Made by a program: the position numbers and the translations under genes. The notes below the pieces were generated by a model. The model was given only the letters and a program-made list of their open reading frames with translations, ran no database searches and had not been told where the DNA came from. From Laguncularia racemosa (taxonomy: Eukaryota; Streptophyta; Magnoliopsida; Myrtales; Combretaceae), in contig JBBMOL010000072.1 in assembly GCA_037954665.1 (NCBI GenBank), positions 3,188,340 to 3,252,339 of the forward strand: 64,000 nucleotides of DNA, in the 5' to 3' direction. Below, in pieces: positions 11,730 through 22,430 of this stretch (the first letter of the stretch is position 1; every line of letters begins with the position of its first letter).

Positions 11730-12222
11730 TGGTATTAGAGATTCTAGGGTTTACAAAATCGTAATTTTTTTTTTCGGCCTTCATCGTCGAAATTCTCTTA
11801 AACCCGACTAGCTCCCACACAGCGAGTCACCGAAGACACCATAAGTCACTAAATACATCGTGAGTCACTGAAGATGCCGTGAGTCGGATTGGGGTTGTTG
11901 GGTGAACTCGCACCAACTACAGTGGCATGATCTACGATAGCAGTGGGTTACTAGAACTCTTGATCCATCTTTGTTGACGTTTCGGTTGGTCGTCGAAGTC
12001 GCTAGGGTCACCGGAGCGACGATTTTGTTGTTTGCCAGAGTAGCTAGGGTCACCGGAATCCATGTTCCTTCTTCTGCAGCATTGCCAGGGTCACCGAAAT
12101 CCATGTAAGAGGGCAGCCTTTGTTCTATGCGCTCCTCCTTCTCCATTCTTCTGCAGCCGGCCTTAATTGCTAGTGGTTTTCTTTTATCCTTATTCCTACG
12201 ACCAGCTAACCTTAATTGCTAC
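11730..12222 (+). other. Copia B 5' leader
   Basis: The stretch holds the primer-binding site at its start, then a leader of about 490 bp. It contains a short repeated CGCGAGTC-like motif (AGTCACTGAAGA at 11826-11877) and no recognisable coding content. Confidence 0.6.
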
Positions 12223-15200
12223 ATGTCAAAAATTACTGGGACTGACACAGCCCAATCGGAGGAATTAATTCGTCCACAGCTACTTGGAGAATTGCAGCAT
12301 GTTCCAGCAACATACAAATTGAATGGAAAAAATTATTTGAAGTGGTCCCAATTAGTTCAGACCATTCTGAAAGGCAAAGGGAAAATTAGCCATCTCATTG
12401 GTATATGTTTAGAGTCAAGTGATCCGAACTTTGAAGCATAAGATCAAGAAAACTTGATGATTATGGCATGGCTATGGGGATCTATGGCTCCAGAAATCAG
12501 TGACACATGCATGTTTCTAAATACAGCCAAAGACATATGGGACACGATTCAACAAACGTACTCAAAGGTAAAGGATGCCGCTCAAGTGTATGAAGTAAAG
12601 GTTAAAGCAATGGCAGCAAGGCAAGGGAATAAGACAGTCACGGAATATGCCGATCAATTGAGTGCTCTATGGCAGGAGTTAGATCAATACAAAGTAATAA
12701 AGACGAAGTGCTTGGATGATGCTATTGTTTTGACGAACTTTATTGAACAAGATAAAGTCTGATTTTCTTGTTAGGTTGAATCCAGAATTCGATCAGGTGC
12801 GTGTTCAGATTCTTGGGAAATCAGAAGTCCCATGCTTCAATGGGGTGGTAGCCATAGTTCGAGGAGAGAGTAGGTGAGGTCTAATGCTAGAGCCTCAAGT
12901 TTCAATCAATTCAGCAACGGTTGCAAGTGATGGAAACAAGCTAAATATACCCACTGGAAAGAAGTCTGTTGGTGATGAAAAGAAAACAGCCCTAACTATG
13001 AAGACAAGAGATTCTAGGAATCAAGATCGAGATAGTTTACGGTGCACATATTGCAAGAAGCCACGACACACTCATGAGCGTTGTTGGAAGCTTCATGGGA
13101 AGACACCAAGCTGAGAATGGGGACAATGCAGAAGTGGACAAGCCCATATAGCAGCTAACCAAATTGATGAGCCACTAGAATCAGATGCAGCTGGTCTCAA
13201 CCAAGGTGAACTGGAAAGAGTGAGAGCTCTCATCAGTAGTGTTGACAAGCCCTCAGGTGTTTGCTCTTTGGCATATTTAGGTGAGTTTCCACTTTCCATT
13301 GGATTAAATGTTTTGGATGCAACCTTTTCCACCTCTTGGATTATGGATTTAGGAGCGACCGACCATATGACCCACTCACAAAATGTCTTTAACACCTATT
13401 CCCCACGCCCAAGCAGTAGAAAAATAGCTACTACAGATGGTTCTTTGACCACTGTGGCAGGAATTGGAAGTGTCCAAATTAACCCATTGTTAACCTTGCA
13501 AAATGTCCTTCATGTCCCTAAACTATCTACCAACCTGATATCCATCCAAAAACTTACTCATGACTTACAATGTAATGTTGTTTTTCATCATAATGAGTGT
13601 GTATTTCAGGAAAATGATTCAAGGAAGATGATTGGACATGCTAAAGAACAGGGTGGCCTCTACTTTCTTGAAACAAGTCAACCAACCATCACCAAGGATA
13701 AACAGTCAGTGTCATTTGTTTCAGAGACTTCATCATCCAATAAAGAGAAAATTTGGCTCTATCATTGCCGACTCGAACATCCATCATTTCAAGTCATTAA
13801 ACTTTTGTTTCCATCTTTGTTTAAAAGTCTAGTTGTTGAGTCTTTTCATTGTGAAAAATGTAAACTTGCTAAACACGAACGTGTATCCTTTCAAGCAAGC
13901 AATAAAATAAGTTCAATTCCTTTTTATTTAATTCATAGTAATGTTTGGGGTCCATCTACCCTTACTAATATCTCTAGGGCACGATGGTTTGTTTCTTTTA
14001 TTGATGATTGTACTCGAGTTTGCTGGATTTTTCTTCTTAAACAAAAATCCGATATCAACATTGTTTTCCCAAATTTCTATTCCATAATTAAAAATCAGTT
14101 TAGAGTGACCATCAAGAGAGTTATGTCTAATAATGCAGGGGACTATTTCAATCAAATTCTAAGTCCATATTTTCAAAGAGAAGGGATAATATATGAGTCA
14201 TCTTATGTGAATACCCCACAGCAAAATGGAGTTGCAGAGAGGAAAAATGGTGATCTCCTTGAAAAAAACCGAGCATTGTTATTTGAAAATCATGTACCTA
14301 AAACTTTTTGGGGGGAAGTTCTTCTTACAGCAACATGTCTCATAAACCGATTGCCATTTAGAGTTCTAGGGTTTAAGAGTCCAATGGACATGTTGTCAAC
14401 CTTTTACCCTAACCTACATACCACAAATAATCTTCTTCCTAGAGTGTTTGGGTGTACATCCTTCGTACATGTTCACAGTCATAACCAAGGGAAATTGGAT
14501 CCAAGAGCTATAAAGTGCTTTGTGGGATATTCGTCAACCCAAAAAGGTTACAAGTGTTATCATCCATCCTTTCGAAAATTCTTTGTTTCTATGGATGTTA
14601 CCTTCAATGAACGTGCATCTTACTTTCCAAACCCTTTATCTTCAAGGGGAGAAGTCAGTAAGAGAAGACGAGGGTTTGGGTTTTGACTTGATGTTAGATC
14701 CTACTTCCTCATCCACTAGTGATCATACCCCGGGTCAAACAGAGTCACTTGAGTCCATCATAGTTCCCTCTGAACTTGTGGTTGATCCTGTAACAACAGC
14801 TTCTGTGTCTACTCGACCTGAAACTGAGTCTATTCCCAAGGATGTTAGATATAGCAAAGGCAAGATGTATGCAAGGAAGAAGATGGTTGCCCTAAAATCT
14901 ATACAAGTCCAAGAGTCCAATGAGGTAATGATTTATGAACCAACACTACAAGTTGAAACTGAACCAGAGCTAGAGAGTGAGACCCATAAGGGTGGTAGTG
15001 ACACAAACTTGCCCATTGCATTAAGACAAGGTACGAGAGAGTGCACAAAAAAACTTTTATATCCCCCTGCACACTTCCTGTCCTTTAAATGTTTCTCTCC
15101 ATCACACAAAACCTTCCTAAGTAACATAGAAACTACTGTCATTCCTTCTAATCTATCCCAAGCTTTGTCTAATGAAAAATGGAAACAAGCTATGAATGTA

Positions 15201-16660
15201 GAAATGGAGGCACTAGAAAAGAACAAAACATGGGAGCTAGTCGAGTTACCAGCAAGGAAGAAACCAGTGGGATGTAAATGAGTGTACACAGTGAAGTATA
15301 AAGCTAATGGTTCAGTGGAGAGATACAAGGCAAGGTTGGTATCCAAGGGATATACTCAGACATATGGAGTGGACTATCTAGAGACGTTCGCCCCGATAGC
15401 AAAGTTGAATATTGTTTAGCAACCAACTTTGGATGGGATTTACAACAATTTGATGTAAAAAATGCTTTCTTGCATGGAGATCTAGAGGAAGAGATATATA
15501 TGGAGATTCCACTTGGTTATTAAAAAGAAATTATTGATCTTACAGTGTGTAGGTTAAAGAAAGTATTATATGGGCTTAAACAATCTCCTCGAGCATGGTT
15601 TGGCAAGTTTGCCAAGGTTATGGTGACTTTAGGATATAAGCAAAGTCAAGGAGATCATACACTTTTCGTCAAACACTCATCTTCAAGAGGAGTCACAGTT
15701 CTCTTAGTTTATGTAGATGATATAATTGTTACAGGAAGCAATGATGAAGAAAGACGTTTTTTAAGTGAGTGCTTGGCAAAAAAATTTGAGATTAAGACAC
15801 TTGGGAAGCTAAAATTTTTTCTCGGAATTGAAGTGGTACATTCAGAAAAAAGTATTTTCTCTCTTAACAGAGGTGTGTAATTGATCTACTCAAGGAGACG
15901 GGCAAAACAGCATGCAAACTGGTGAGTACTCCAATAGATCTGAATGTAAAGCTTGGAATAGCAGAGGAAGATGCTATGGTAGACAAAGGAATGTATCAAC
16001 GGTTGGTGAGAAAGCTCATTTATCTGTCCCACACACAACCGAATATAGCATTTCTATGAGTATGATTAGTCAATTCACGCACAATCCAAAAGAGATTCAA
16101 CTTCAAGCAGCACATAAAGTGTTACAATATCTTAAAGGTACACTAGGAAGAGGAATTCTCTTTAGGAGAAGTGAGAACCTAATACTTGAAGTCTACACAG
16201 ATGCTGATTATGCTGGGTCATTGATTGATAGAAGATTGACCACTGGATATTGTATGTTTCTAGGTGGGAATCTCGTGACGTGGAGGAGTAAGAAGCAAAA
16301 TGTAGTAGCAAGGTCTAGTGCAGAGGCTAAATTTCGAGCAATGGCTCAAGGAGTATATGAGTTACTTTGGCTGAAAATCATTCTAGAAGACATGAGAATA
16401 AAGTTGGAGGGCCTAATGAGGCTTTATTGTGATAATAAGTCTACAATTAGCATTGCAACAATCCTGTACAACATGATCAGACAAAGCATATTGAAATTGA
16501 TAGACATTTTATCCAAGAAAAATTGGAGAGCGGATTGATCTACACACCTTATGTATCTACAAATGATCAGCTCGCCAATGTGTTAACCAAAGGATTAAGT
16601 AGTCCAGTGTCTAAAAAAATTGTATCCAAGCTAGGAATGGAGAATATCTATTCACCGGCT
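12223..16660 (+). pseudogene. Copia B gag-pol polyprotein, multiply broken
   Basis: Gag opens with MSKITGTDTAQSEELIRPQL and YKLNGKNYLKWSQLVQTILK. The zinc knuckle CTYCKKPRHTHERC (about 13040-13082) has its glycine changed to arginine. The longest open part (13220-14686) holds protease WIMDLGATDHMTHS (DSG changed to DLG), GAG-pre-integrase and integrase (TPQQNGVAERKNGDLLEK). After a frameshift near 14650 come the linker and RT start (to 15281, stop), then RT YVDDIIVTGS (15545-15880) and RNase H VYTDADYAGSLIDRRLTTGY (15912-16538). At least six lesions are present, including stops at 12441, 12760 and 15281 and frameshifts near 12760, 14650 and 15880. Confidence 0.88.
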
Positions 16661-16670
16661 TGAGGGGGAG

Positions 16671-16835
16671 TGGGGGAAAATATGGTTAATAGGTTTATTT
16701 TAAGAAAGTAGTGCTATAAATATTATAATTATAGAATTAAACTAAATTAAGAAATTTTGTAACCGGTCTTTCTAATTTGTATATAAGTGATTTATTGTTA
16801 ACCAATAAAGATAACTCTTTCAATATTTTACGATA
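16671..16835 (+). repeat. Copia B 3' LTR
   Basis: It begins TGGGGGAAAA after the polypurine tract and ends TTTACGATA before the target duplication GATAT. Relative to the 5' copy, about 18 bp are deleted near the TTTTGTTATTTTAGG stretch. Confidence 0.88.
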
Positions 16836-17362
16836 GATATTTCAAAGAAGTCTTACCAAAGTGACATTTCTTCTTATTAGCAAAGAAACAATGTGATAGA
16901 AGTAATTCAAGAACCAATTGTAATTGCATAAGATGGTCTTCCAAAGAGGAACTGTAAACTAAAATATTATCAAAGAAAACCAAGACAAACTTTTGCAAAT
17001 AAAGTCGAAACACATCATTCATTATTGATTGAAAAGTAGCGAGTGCATTAGTCAAGTCAAAAGGCATGACTAAGAACTCATAATATCCTTTATGTGTTCT
17101 AAACATTGTTTTAGGAATATCATATGAAGAGATACGAATTTGGTAATATCCCAAGCATAAGTCAATCTTAGAAAACATCGGGCACTGTAGTGGCATTCAA
17201 AGCCCTATAATCCATACAAAATCACCAAGATTCATCTTTCTTCTTGACCAAAATAACAGGACTTGAAAACGGACTTGAGCTTGGTCTAATGACTCTGGCT
17301 TTCAACATATTGAAAACCAGGTTTTCAATCTTGTCTTTTTGAATTTGAGCATACCTATAAGG
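16836..17362 (-). pseudogene. Gypsy G1 reverse transcriptase fragment
   Basis: The open stretch 17196-16836 reads FSKIDLCLGYYQIRISSYDI and FVLVFFDNILVYSSSLEDHL, and ends KKKCHFGKTSLKYL exactly where copia B begins. The catalytic FFDD is changed to FFDN, which would abolish polymerase activity. The upstream RT part (17362-17197) is broken by stops. Confidence 0.85.
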
Positions 17363-19075
17363 TCAAACATTAATTGGCTCCACCCCCTCTTTAAGAACTA
17401 TTTTATGATCTGGGACTCTTAAAGGAGGTAAATCTTTAATTTCATCAAAAACATTAGAGAATTCATGCAATAAAGCCACAATTTCAGCGGATATCACTTC
17501 CTCAACAGCAGAAAAGCACAACGGTTCATACAGTAACAAAACTCCTCCAAACTCAAAATCATGCATCTTGTGTAACTGCTTTAAAGCTATTCCCAACCTA
17601 TGTAAAGTTGGGTTGCCTTTCAATACACATTTACTCTCATTGTAAGGAATTTTCATTGTCATATGACTCCAATCCACTTTAATTTCACCCAGTGATTGAA
17701 GCCAAGCTACCCCCAAAATTATGTCAACTCCTCCTATATCCATTACATAACAATCAACCAAGATTTTATACTCATCCACATTCAACAGCACATTCCTACA
17801 CACTCCACATGAAAAAACCTTTTGCCCATCACCAAGCTTAACAAAAAATGGCATAGTATTCTCAACTTTCAATGCTAAGGAATTAACCAATGCAAAGGAA
17901 ATAAAATTATGGCTTGCAACACTGTCAACAAGTATAGAAATATAAGTTTCAAGAAATTCACCTTTAAATTTCAAAGTCTTTGGTCCATCAAATCCATGTA
18001 GAGCTAGTAAAGATAGTTCCATTCCCAGATTAAGCTGCTGTTGATAATTACAACCATTTTGTCCTTCACTTTTCTCAACATCCACCCAATCCTCATCAAG
18101 ATTTTTGCCTTCATCCTCCAATAACAGCACCCGTAAAGTCTTATTAGGACATTCATGTCCTGCACTAAAAGGTTGATCACATTTGAAACATAGGCCTTTG
18201 CTTCTCTTGTCTAAGTACTCGTGATAAGACACATCCCTCAAGGTCCCTTGCCAACATTATTTTGTTGGTTGATAGATGAGCTGCTACAACTTGATTCCTC
18301 TATGGTCCTATTCATTCCACTACTACCAATTGTAACTGGTCTATTATTTCCATTTCCTAGCGGACCTTGCCAACTAACACCAAACCCTTCCCACTGTTTG
18401 CTAATTGCCACCCATAGATTTAAGTCGCCAATTACTAGCAACCAGTACACTTGACCAAGAATTACCCCCTACTGATCAAGTAAAAGGAGAGTAAACAGGG
18501 GTTCATAAAGAATTACATCCTCCCATTCACTCATCCTCAAGACCTTTCCGCACCACAACCACTCCAGATGCAGATTCTTGTTCAATGCTTAAAGATAGCT
18601 CAACAGCTTCCAAAAGAGTGATAGCCTCAATGTCCACACCCTAACTCTAATCTCTTCCTTCAATCCTCCCAAGTAATAACGAAGCAACTGCATCTCGAAC
18701 ATCTCTAGAACTTGAGCTGTCAAAGCCTCAAAGTTCTCAGCATATGCTACAGACATAACCTATCGAAGGGTGTACAAACTTTCAAACAAATTGCTGGAAA
18801 TTAATCCCCCATATCTAGAGAGCAACTCTTGCTTCATATTCTCCCAATCCAGTTGAGGATACTTCTATCTAAGCATTGTATACCAATATATAGTTCGGCC
18901 TCTCAAATAAGTTGAAGCTAAGGCAACTTTATTCTCTTCTCGAATGCTTTGGGCCTCAAAGTACTGTTCAACCAACGTATTCCAATGCATTGGACCGTTA
19001 CCTTCAAATGCCAGTATAACCACATTCATCATACCTGATCGGCCATTCTTGTCATTCATAACATCAAAAACCTAG
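17363..19075 (-). pseudogene. Gypsy G1 gag and protease, 5' end missing
   Basis: The open frame 18241-17363 starts in the gag zinc knuckle, CFKCDQPFSAGHECP, and continues into the aspartic protease: FLETYISILVDSVASHNFIS and GGVDIILGVAWLQSLGEIKV. The active-site DSG reads DSV, so the protease would be inactive. It then reaches the conserved LPPLRVPDHKIVLKEG that opens RT. Gag pieces to the right include 19059-18865 (PMHWNTLVEQYFEAQSIREE). The gag N-terminus, leader and 5' LTR are missing at about 19075. Confidence 0.8.
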
Positions 19076-19079
19076 GCAA

Positions 19080-19226
19080 GGCACCCTCTTTGTTTTTGTA
19101 AGGTGTTTTGCTCAAGATTTTAGGACTCTTGTGGGCACTATCTGAGTTTTGTATAGTTTTGACTTTTCATGTACCCTTTTTTTTTTTTTAATTCAATGAA
19201 ATTTGACATCTTATCCAAAAAAAAAG
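19080..19226 (+). mobile_element. LINE 3' end with poly(A), probably the tail of LINE L1
   Basis: The sequence GTTTTGCTCAAGATTTTAGG leads through a T-rich stretch to an AATTCAATGAAATTTGACATC-like 3' UTR and ends in a run of A at 19217-19225. This is the usual shape of a plant LINE end. It lies directly right of the truncated gypsy G1, so it is most simply the missing end of L1. About 1.5-2 kb of RT and C-terminal sequence that should lie between the two parts of L1 is absent. Confidence 0.6.
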
Positions 19227-19564
19227 AGGCATAAAGAGTGACCCTTTTTTTTTAATATATTTTCAAATCCCTCTAATTGCCTCCTCATGGAAAACAAATG
19301 ACTTTTTTAATATTCTTACTCTATGAAAGAGTTGAAAGAAGACTTTCTTACTTGACTTTTAAGTTTTGCCTAAATTACACCTAATCTAAAAAATTAAAAA
19401 ATGCTGCATTTCAACAATAACAACAAAAAGCCATGACTATAATACCACAGAAATTAGCAGAAGCTATGAGCTATGGCAAATTATCAAATTTGTCCCACTT
19501 TGCTATGGAGAAATGTCCAATTAATATGCCAGTAATTAAAAAAAAAAAATCAGGAAGAATATAC
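19227..19564 (-). other. SKI2 intron 10, proximal part
   Basis: AT-rich sequence follows the exon 10 donor. It contains poly-T and poly-A runs and has no coding content. Confidence 0.7.
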
Positions 19565-19675
19565 CGTCGCTGAGAGGAGAATGATGTTGACATGCCTAGG
19601 AAGCATGATAATAACTTCTTCCCAAACAACCCCTCTATCAATGTCATTGACATAGTGCACTTCATCAAAGATAAC
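19565..19675 (-). CDS. SKI2: SKI2 exon 10 (DEVH box and SAT motif)
   Basis: The exon holds 37 codons in phase 0/0: acceptor ATAG|GTTATCTTT, donor ACG|GTATAT. The peptide begins VIFDEVHYVNDIDRGVVWEE and ends NIILLSAT. DEVH is motif II (Mg-ATP hydrolysis) and SAT is motif III. This is the last exon found in the window. The expected continuation (VPN and onward) was not found on the minus strand to the left, where intron 10 is occupied by nested retroelements to the window edge. Confidence 0.93.
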
Positions 19676-19895
19676 CTATTTTCATACAAATACCCGAAAA
19701 AATTTCAAGTTACACATGAAATATTTAAATAGGACAGATAAAACATAAAAATAAATAAACATGAAAAATAGATTGAACTTCAGAAATTAAATTCATGGCT
19801 GCTAAAAAATGTTATTAATTGCAAAAGAAAAGGCAAATGGATTCTTTGTTGGGGAGGGGGGAAGGGTTAAGAAAGGCAATCAAGGACTTCTTTAC

Positions 19896-20096
19896 CCATT
19901 CAATGTCACGGATAATATCAGCACCACGGTATAGCATTGACCTCAATATTTCAGTTGTCATAATGAGACAGGAAGCCTCAGGCCTCAAGCTGACATCACC
20001 AGTGAGAAGCCCAACATCAAATTTTCCGCAAAAATCCCTGTACTTTTGATTACTGATTGTCTTAATGGGAGCTGTGTATACTGCTCTAGTACAGTG
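19896..20096 (-). CDS. SKI2: SKI2 exon 9 (motifs Ia and Ib)
   Basis: The exon holds 67 codons in phase 0/0: acceptor CAG|CACTGTACT, donor TGG|GTAAAG. The peptide carries CTRAVYTAPIKTISNQKYRD (motif Ia, RNA backbone contact), GLLTGDVSLRPEASCLIMTT (motif Ib region) and EILRSMLYRGADIIRDIEW. This is one of the most conserved blocks of Ski2/Mtr4 helicases. Intron 8 upstream is 211 bp and intron 9 downstream is 220 bp. Confidence 0.93.
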
Positions 20097-20307
20097 CTGC
20101 ATGATGTTAAAAACTAGCCATCAGGTTTTTGGTGTTTTTGGAGAGTATATCAATATTTAAGGAGCTTCAATCTTCATGCTGCTTCAACATTTCCACCATT
20201 TTAAACAATGTACATCGATCAATAATAAAGGGATCGGAGTAGAAAATTATATATGAAAATTTTTTGTTGAAAAGCCAGTAAAGAGACCTCTTAAAGATTA
20301 CAAGTAC

Positions 20308-20409
20308 CTTAGAAGCCAAAGCAAAAGCATATTCTGCAATGACTGTTTTTCCAGCTGATGTATGGGCTGACACAAAGACAGAATCACCCTTTTCAAGATA
20401 ATAAATAGC
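20308..20409 (-). CDS. SKI2: SKI2 exon 8 (Walker A, motif I)
   Basis: The exon holds 34 codons in phase 0/0: acceptor CAG|GCTATTTAT, donor AAG|GTACTT. The peptide contains AIYYLEKGDSVFVSAHTSAG followed by KTVIAEYAFALASK. AHTSAGKT is helicase motif I, which binds the phosphates of ATP. It continues exon 7 exactly in the conserved protein order (NFQKE then AIYYLEKGD) even though 13,342 bp of retroelement-filled intron lie between them. Confidence 0.92.
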
Positions 20410-20456
20410 CTGTAAGTACAAAACAAACAGCATTAGTTACAAAGAGACAGCAAGAT

Positions 20457-20640
20457 ATGTGGCTGTTATCAATGTTTCAACAAAAGTAAATAACATTACA
20501 ATTGGAAATTACATATAAAGACATGCTAGTAAGGGTTTAAAAATGCCTTATGATGTATATTAAAAAAGTAATAGACAGCAAGTTTTACATATCAATGGCT
20601 TCTATTTCTGTGTTGCTGTTTTGCAAAAATTGTGGGAATA
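20457..20640. repeat. Tandem intron duplication, left copy, first part
   Basis: It starts ATGTGGCTGTTATCAATG and runs to the LINE L2 insertion point. It matches 31869-32055 at most positions, including AAAAATGCCTTATGATGTA and AAAATTGTGGGAAT. Confidence 0.88.
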
Positions 20641-21093
20641 GCAAGTACTCAAATTTAATTTTCTATCCTTCTCTTTTAGACTTTTTGGTTCCTAGAGAGA
20701 GAAAATGCTCTCCCTTCTCTCTAACCTTGCTGAACCCTACCCCCCCTAAAAGACCACTTCTTCTAGGGTAAATCAAACACTAAACCTTCAATAATTAATC
20801 TAAAATAACAAAAATAAATCATACATATGGCAAGCGGTTCAAACCACCGCAAGCAATCTGGTGATTTTCACCATCCACTAGGAGCAAATCTTTCTCAAGG
20901 CTTATTCCAAAGCCACAAACCCAGAGTCCAAGGCTCCACGGTAACCATACCCAACCACGGTAACCAAAGATCACAAAACGGGGAATAAGGACACTATTAC
21001 ATTGGATGTCCAAGAAGGTGAAGAGGTTTCGGGACATGGCGGAAATTCCTATGTGGACAAAGGGAAGGCACCTTACAAGCCAAATCCTTCAAT

Positions 21094-22430
21094 TTGGTTG
21101 GTAATCCTACAATGGAGCAAATGAAAGACATGTTAGATGAGATTGAGAGACAAAATAAAAAATCAAATCAGCCAAGTCATCAACCAAGAAGTTTCGCTGA
21201 AGTGGTTGGATCCACAATTCTCCACCCCCAATGGTTGGAATTTAAATTGGAGTATCATCCTCCTATCTCTCAAGGTGTGTTACCCAAGGTCAAACCCCCT
21301 CCCTTGGTTGCTGTTCAAGGAGAGAAGAACTAGGAACATACCCTGGTAGGCTTTTTCTTGCAGAAGAGAATACCATTCTCCCTTGTGCAAGCCACGACAC
21401 AAAGGATATGGAAGGATTACAGGATAACAAACGTCCTTTGCAACAAAGAAGGATTCTTCTATTTCCAGCTTGCAAATGACACATTCCTTAATAATATCTT
21501 AGAGAGGCCATGGTTTTTTGCTAGAAAATTATTAGTTCTCTAAAAAATGGTAAATTGGGATGTTGTTAACTAAACCATAACCTTCAAAAGTTCCAACATA
21601 GGTGATATTTTCCGGCATTCCTTGTGAATACCTCCATTTAGTGGGGGTAAGCTACATTGCAAGCGCTATTGGAAAACTCATCCAAGCTGATATGCTCATG
21701 ACATGCCAAGAAAGAGCTAATCAAGCTAGAGTAATGGTGGAAGTGGATGCTACCAAGGAAGTTGTACATCTTGTGGAGTTGGAAAGAGAAGATGGAAAAT
21801 CCATGCAACTCTCGGTGGAATACCAATGGCTACTCAACATGTAAAGTCTTTAGACCTACATGTAACACAAGTAAACCAGTGGACAGCCAAACGTCAAAGG
21901 AGAACGTCACCAAGGAAAACAGGACATAGGTAAAGGTCCAACGTAAGGGGTCAAATAAGAAAGGAACCGATACTCCACCATCATCCCCTAAAAAGAAGAC
22001 TACGGTGCTTAATGAGGAGGTACACTCACTTAGAAAACATGCTGATTGGAAGAAGAACCCTCAAGGAAAAGTCGGAAGCTCTAGTAGGGAACCTAGAGCC
22101 TGGAAACTCCAAATCTAATGAACGAATTGAGCTGGAACCAGAGTTCATACCTTCCCAAATTCCTGAAACTCCTGTACGTAGAGGGAAAGTGGATGAGAAT
22201 GAAAATAAGGTAGACGAAAAGAAGGAAGATGAGAGCAAGGAAAGAACAAATAGTAAGGTGGAACCTGGAAGCACCAGCAAGGAACAAAGCAAGGTACAAA
22301 ATGAGGCTACACAAGCCTCTAAAAAGCTGTCTGGTACACTTAGAAGCCATAAGATGATTAACTCGGCATCTTCTAGTGCTAAGATCGTCTGGTTCAAGTG
22401 GCAAGAAGAATTTGGCTTCATGGAACATAA
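21094..22430 (+). pseudogene. LINE L2 ORF1 (DUF4283-like), broken
   Basis: The open part begins MVGNPTMEQMKDMLDEIERQ, then FAEVVGS, and after frame changes QKRIPFSLVQATTQRIWKDY. It continues with GIPCEYLHLVGVSYIASAIG, and then a knuckle region that has decayed (VFRPTC is left). The tail at 22012-22443 is very rich in glutamate and lysine (KVDENENKVDEKKEDESKER). Frame changes occur near 21330, 21540 and 21845. Such proteins coat LINE RNA. Confidence 0.75.

Larger units (their letters stand above)
11547..16835 (+). mobile_element. Copia element B, complete but decayed, nested in gypsy G1
   Basis: This is a plus-strand Ty1/copia element of 5.3 kb with LTRs at 11547-11729 and 16671-16835, primer-binding site TGGTATTAGAG at 11730, and polypurine tract TTGAGGGGGAG ending at 16670. 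A perfect 5-bp target duplication, GATAT, occurs at 11542-11546 and 16836-16840. The LTRs have diverged more than those of copia A, and the right one lacks about 18 bp. It cuts the RT domain of G1 between SLKYL and PHVILVHG. Confidence 0.93.
3794..19075 (-). mobile_element. Gypsy element G1, nested in LINE L1 and itself split by copia A and B
   Basis: This is a minus-strand Ty3/gypsy element. In its own 5'-3' order it runs: gag with zinc knuckle and protease (19075-17363), reverse transcriptase (17362-16836), copia B insertion, RT end/RNase H (11541-11110), copia A insertion, RNase H end, integrase and chromodomain-like tail (5972-4220), polypurine tract and 3' LTR (4277-3794). The three pol pieces join exactly across the copia target duplications. 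No 5' LTR is present at the right end; gag starts abruptly next to the LINE tail. The order gag-PR-RT-RH-IN-chromodomain-like indicates a chromovirus-type lineage. Confidence 0.85.
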
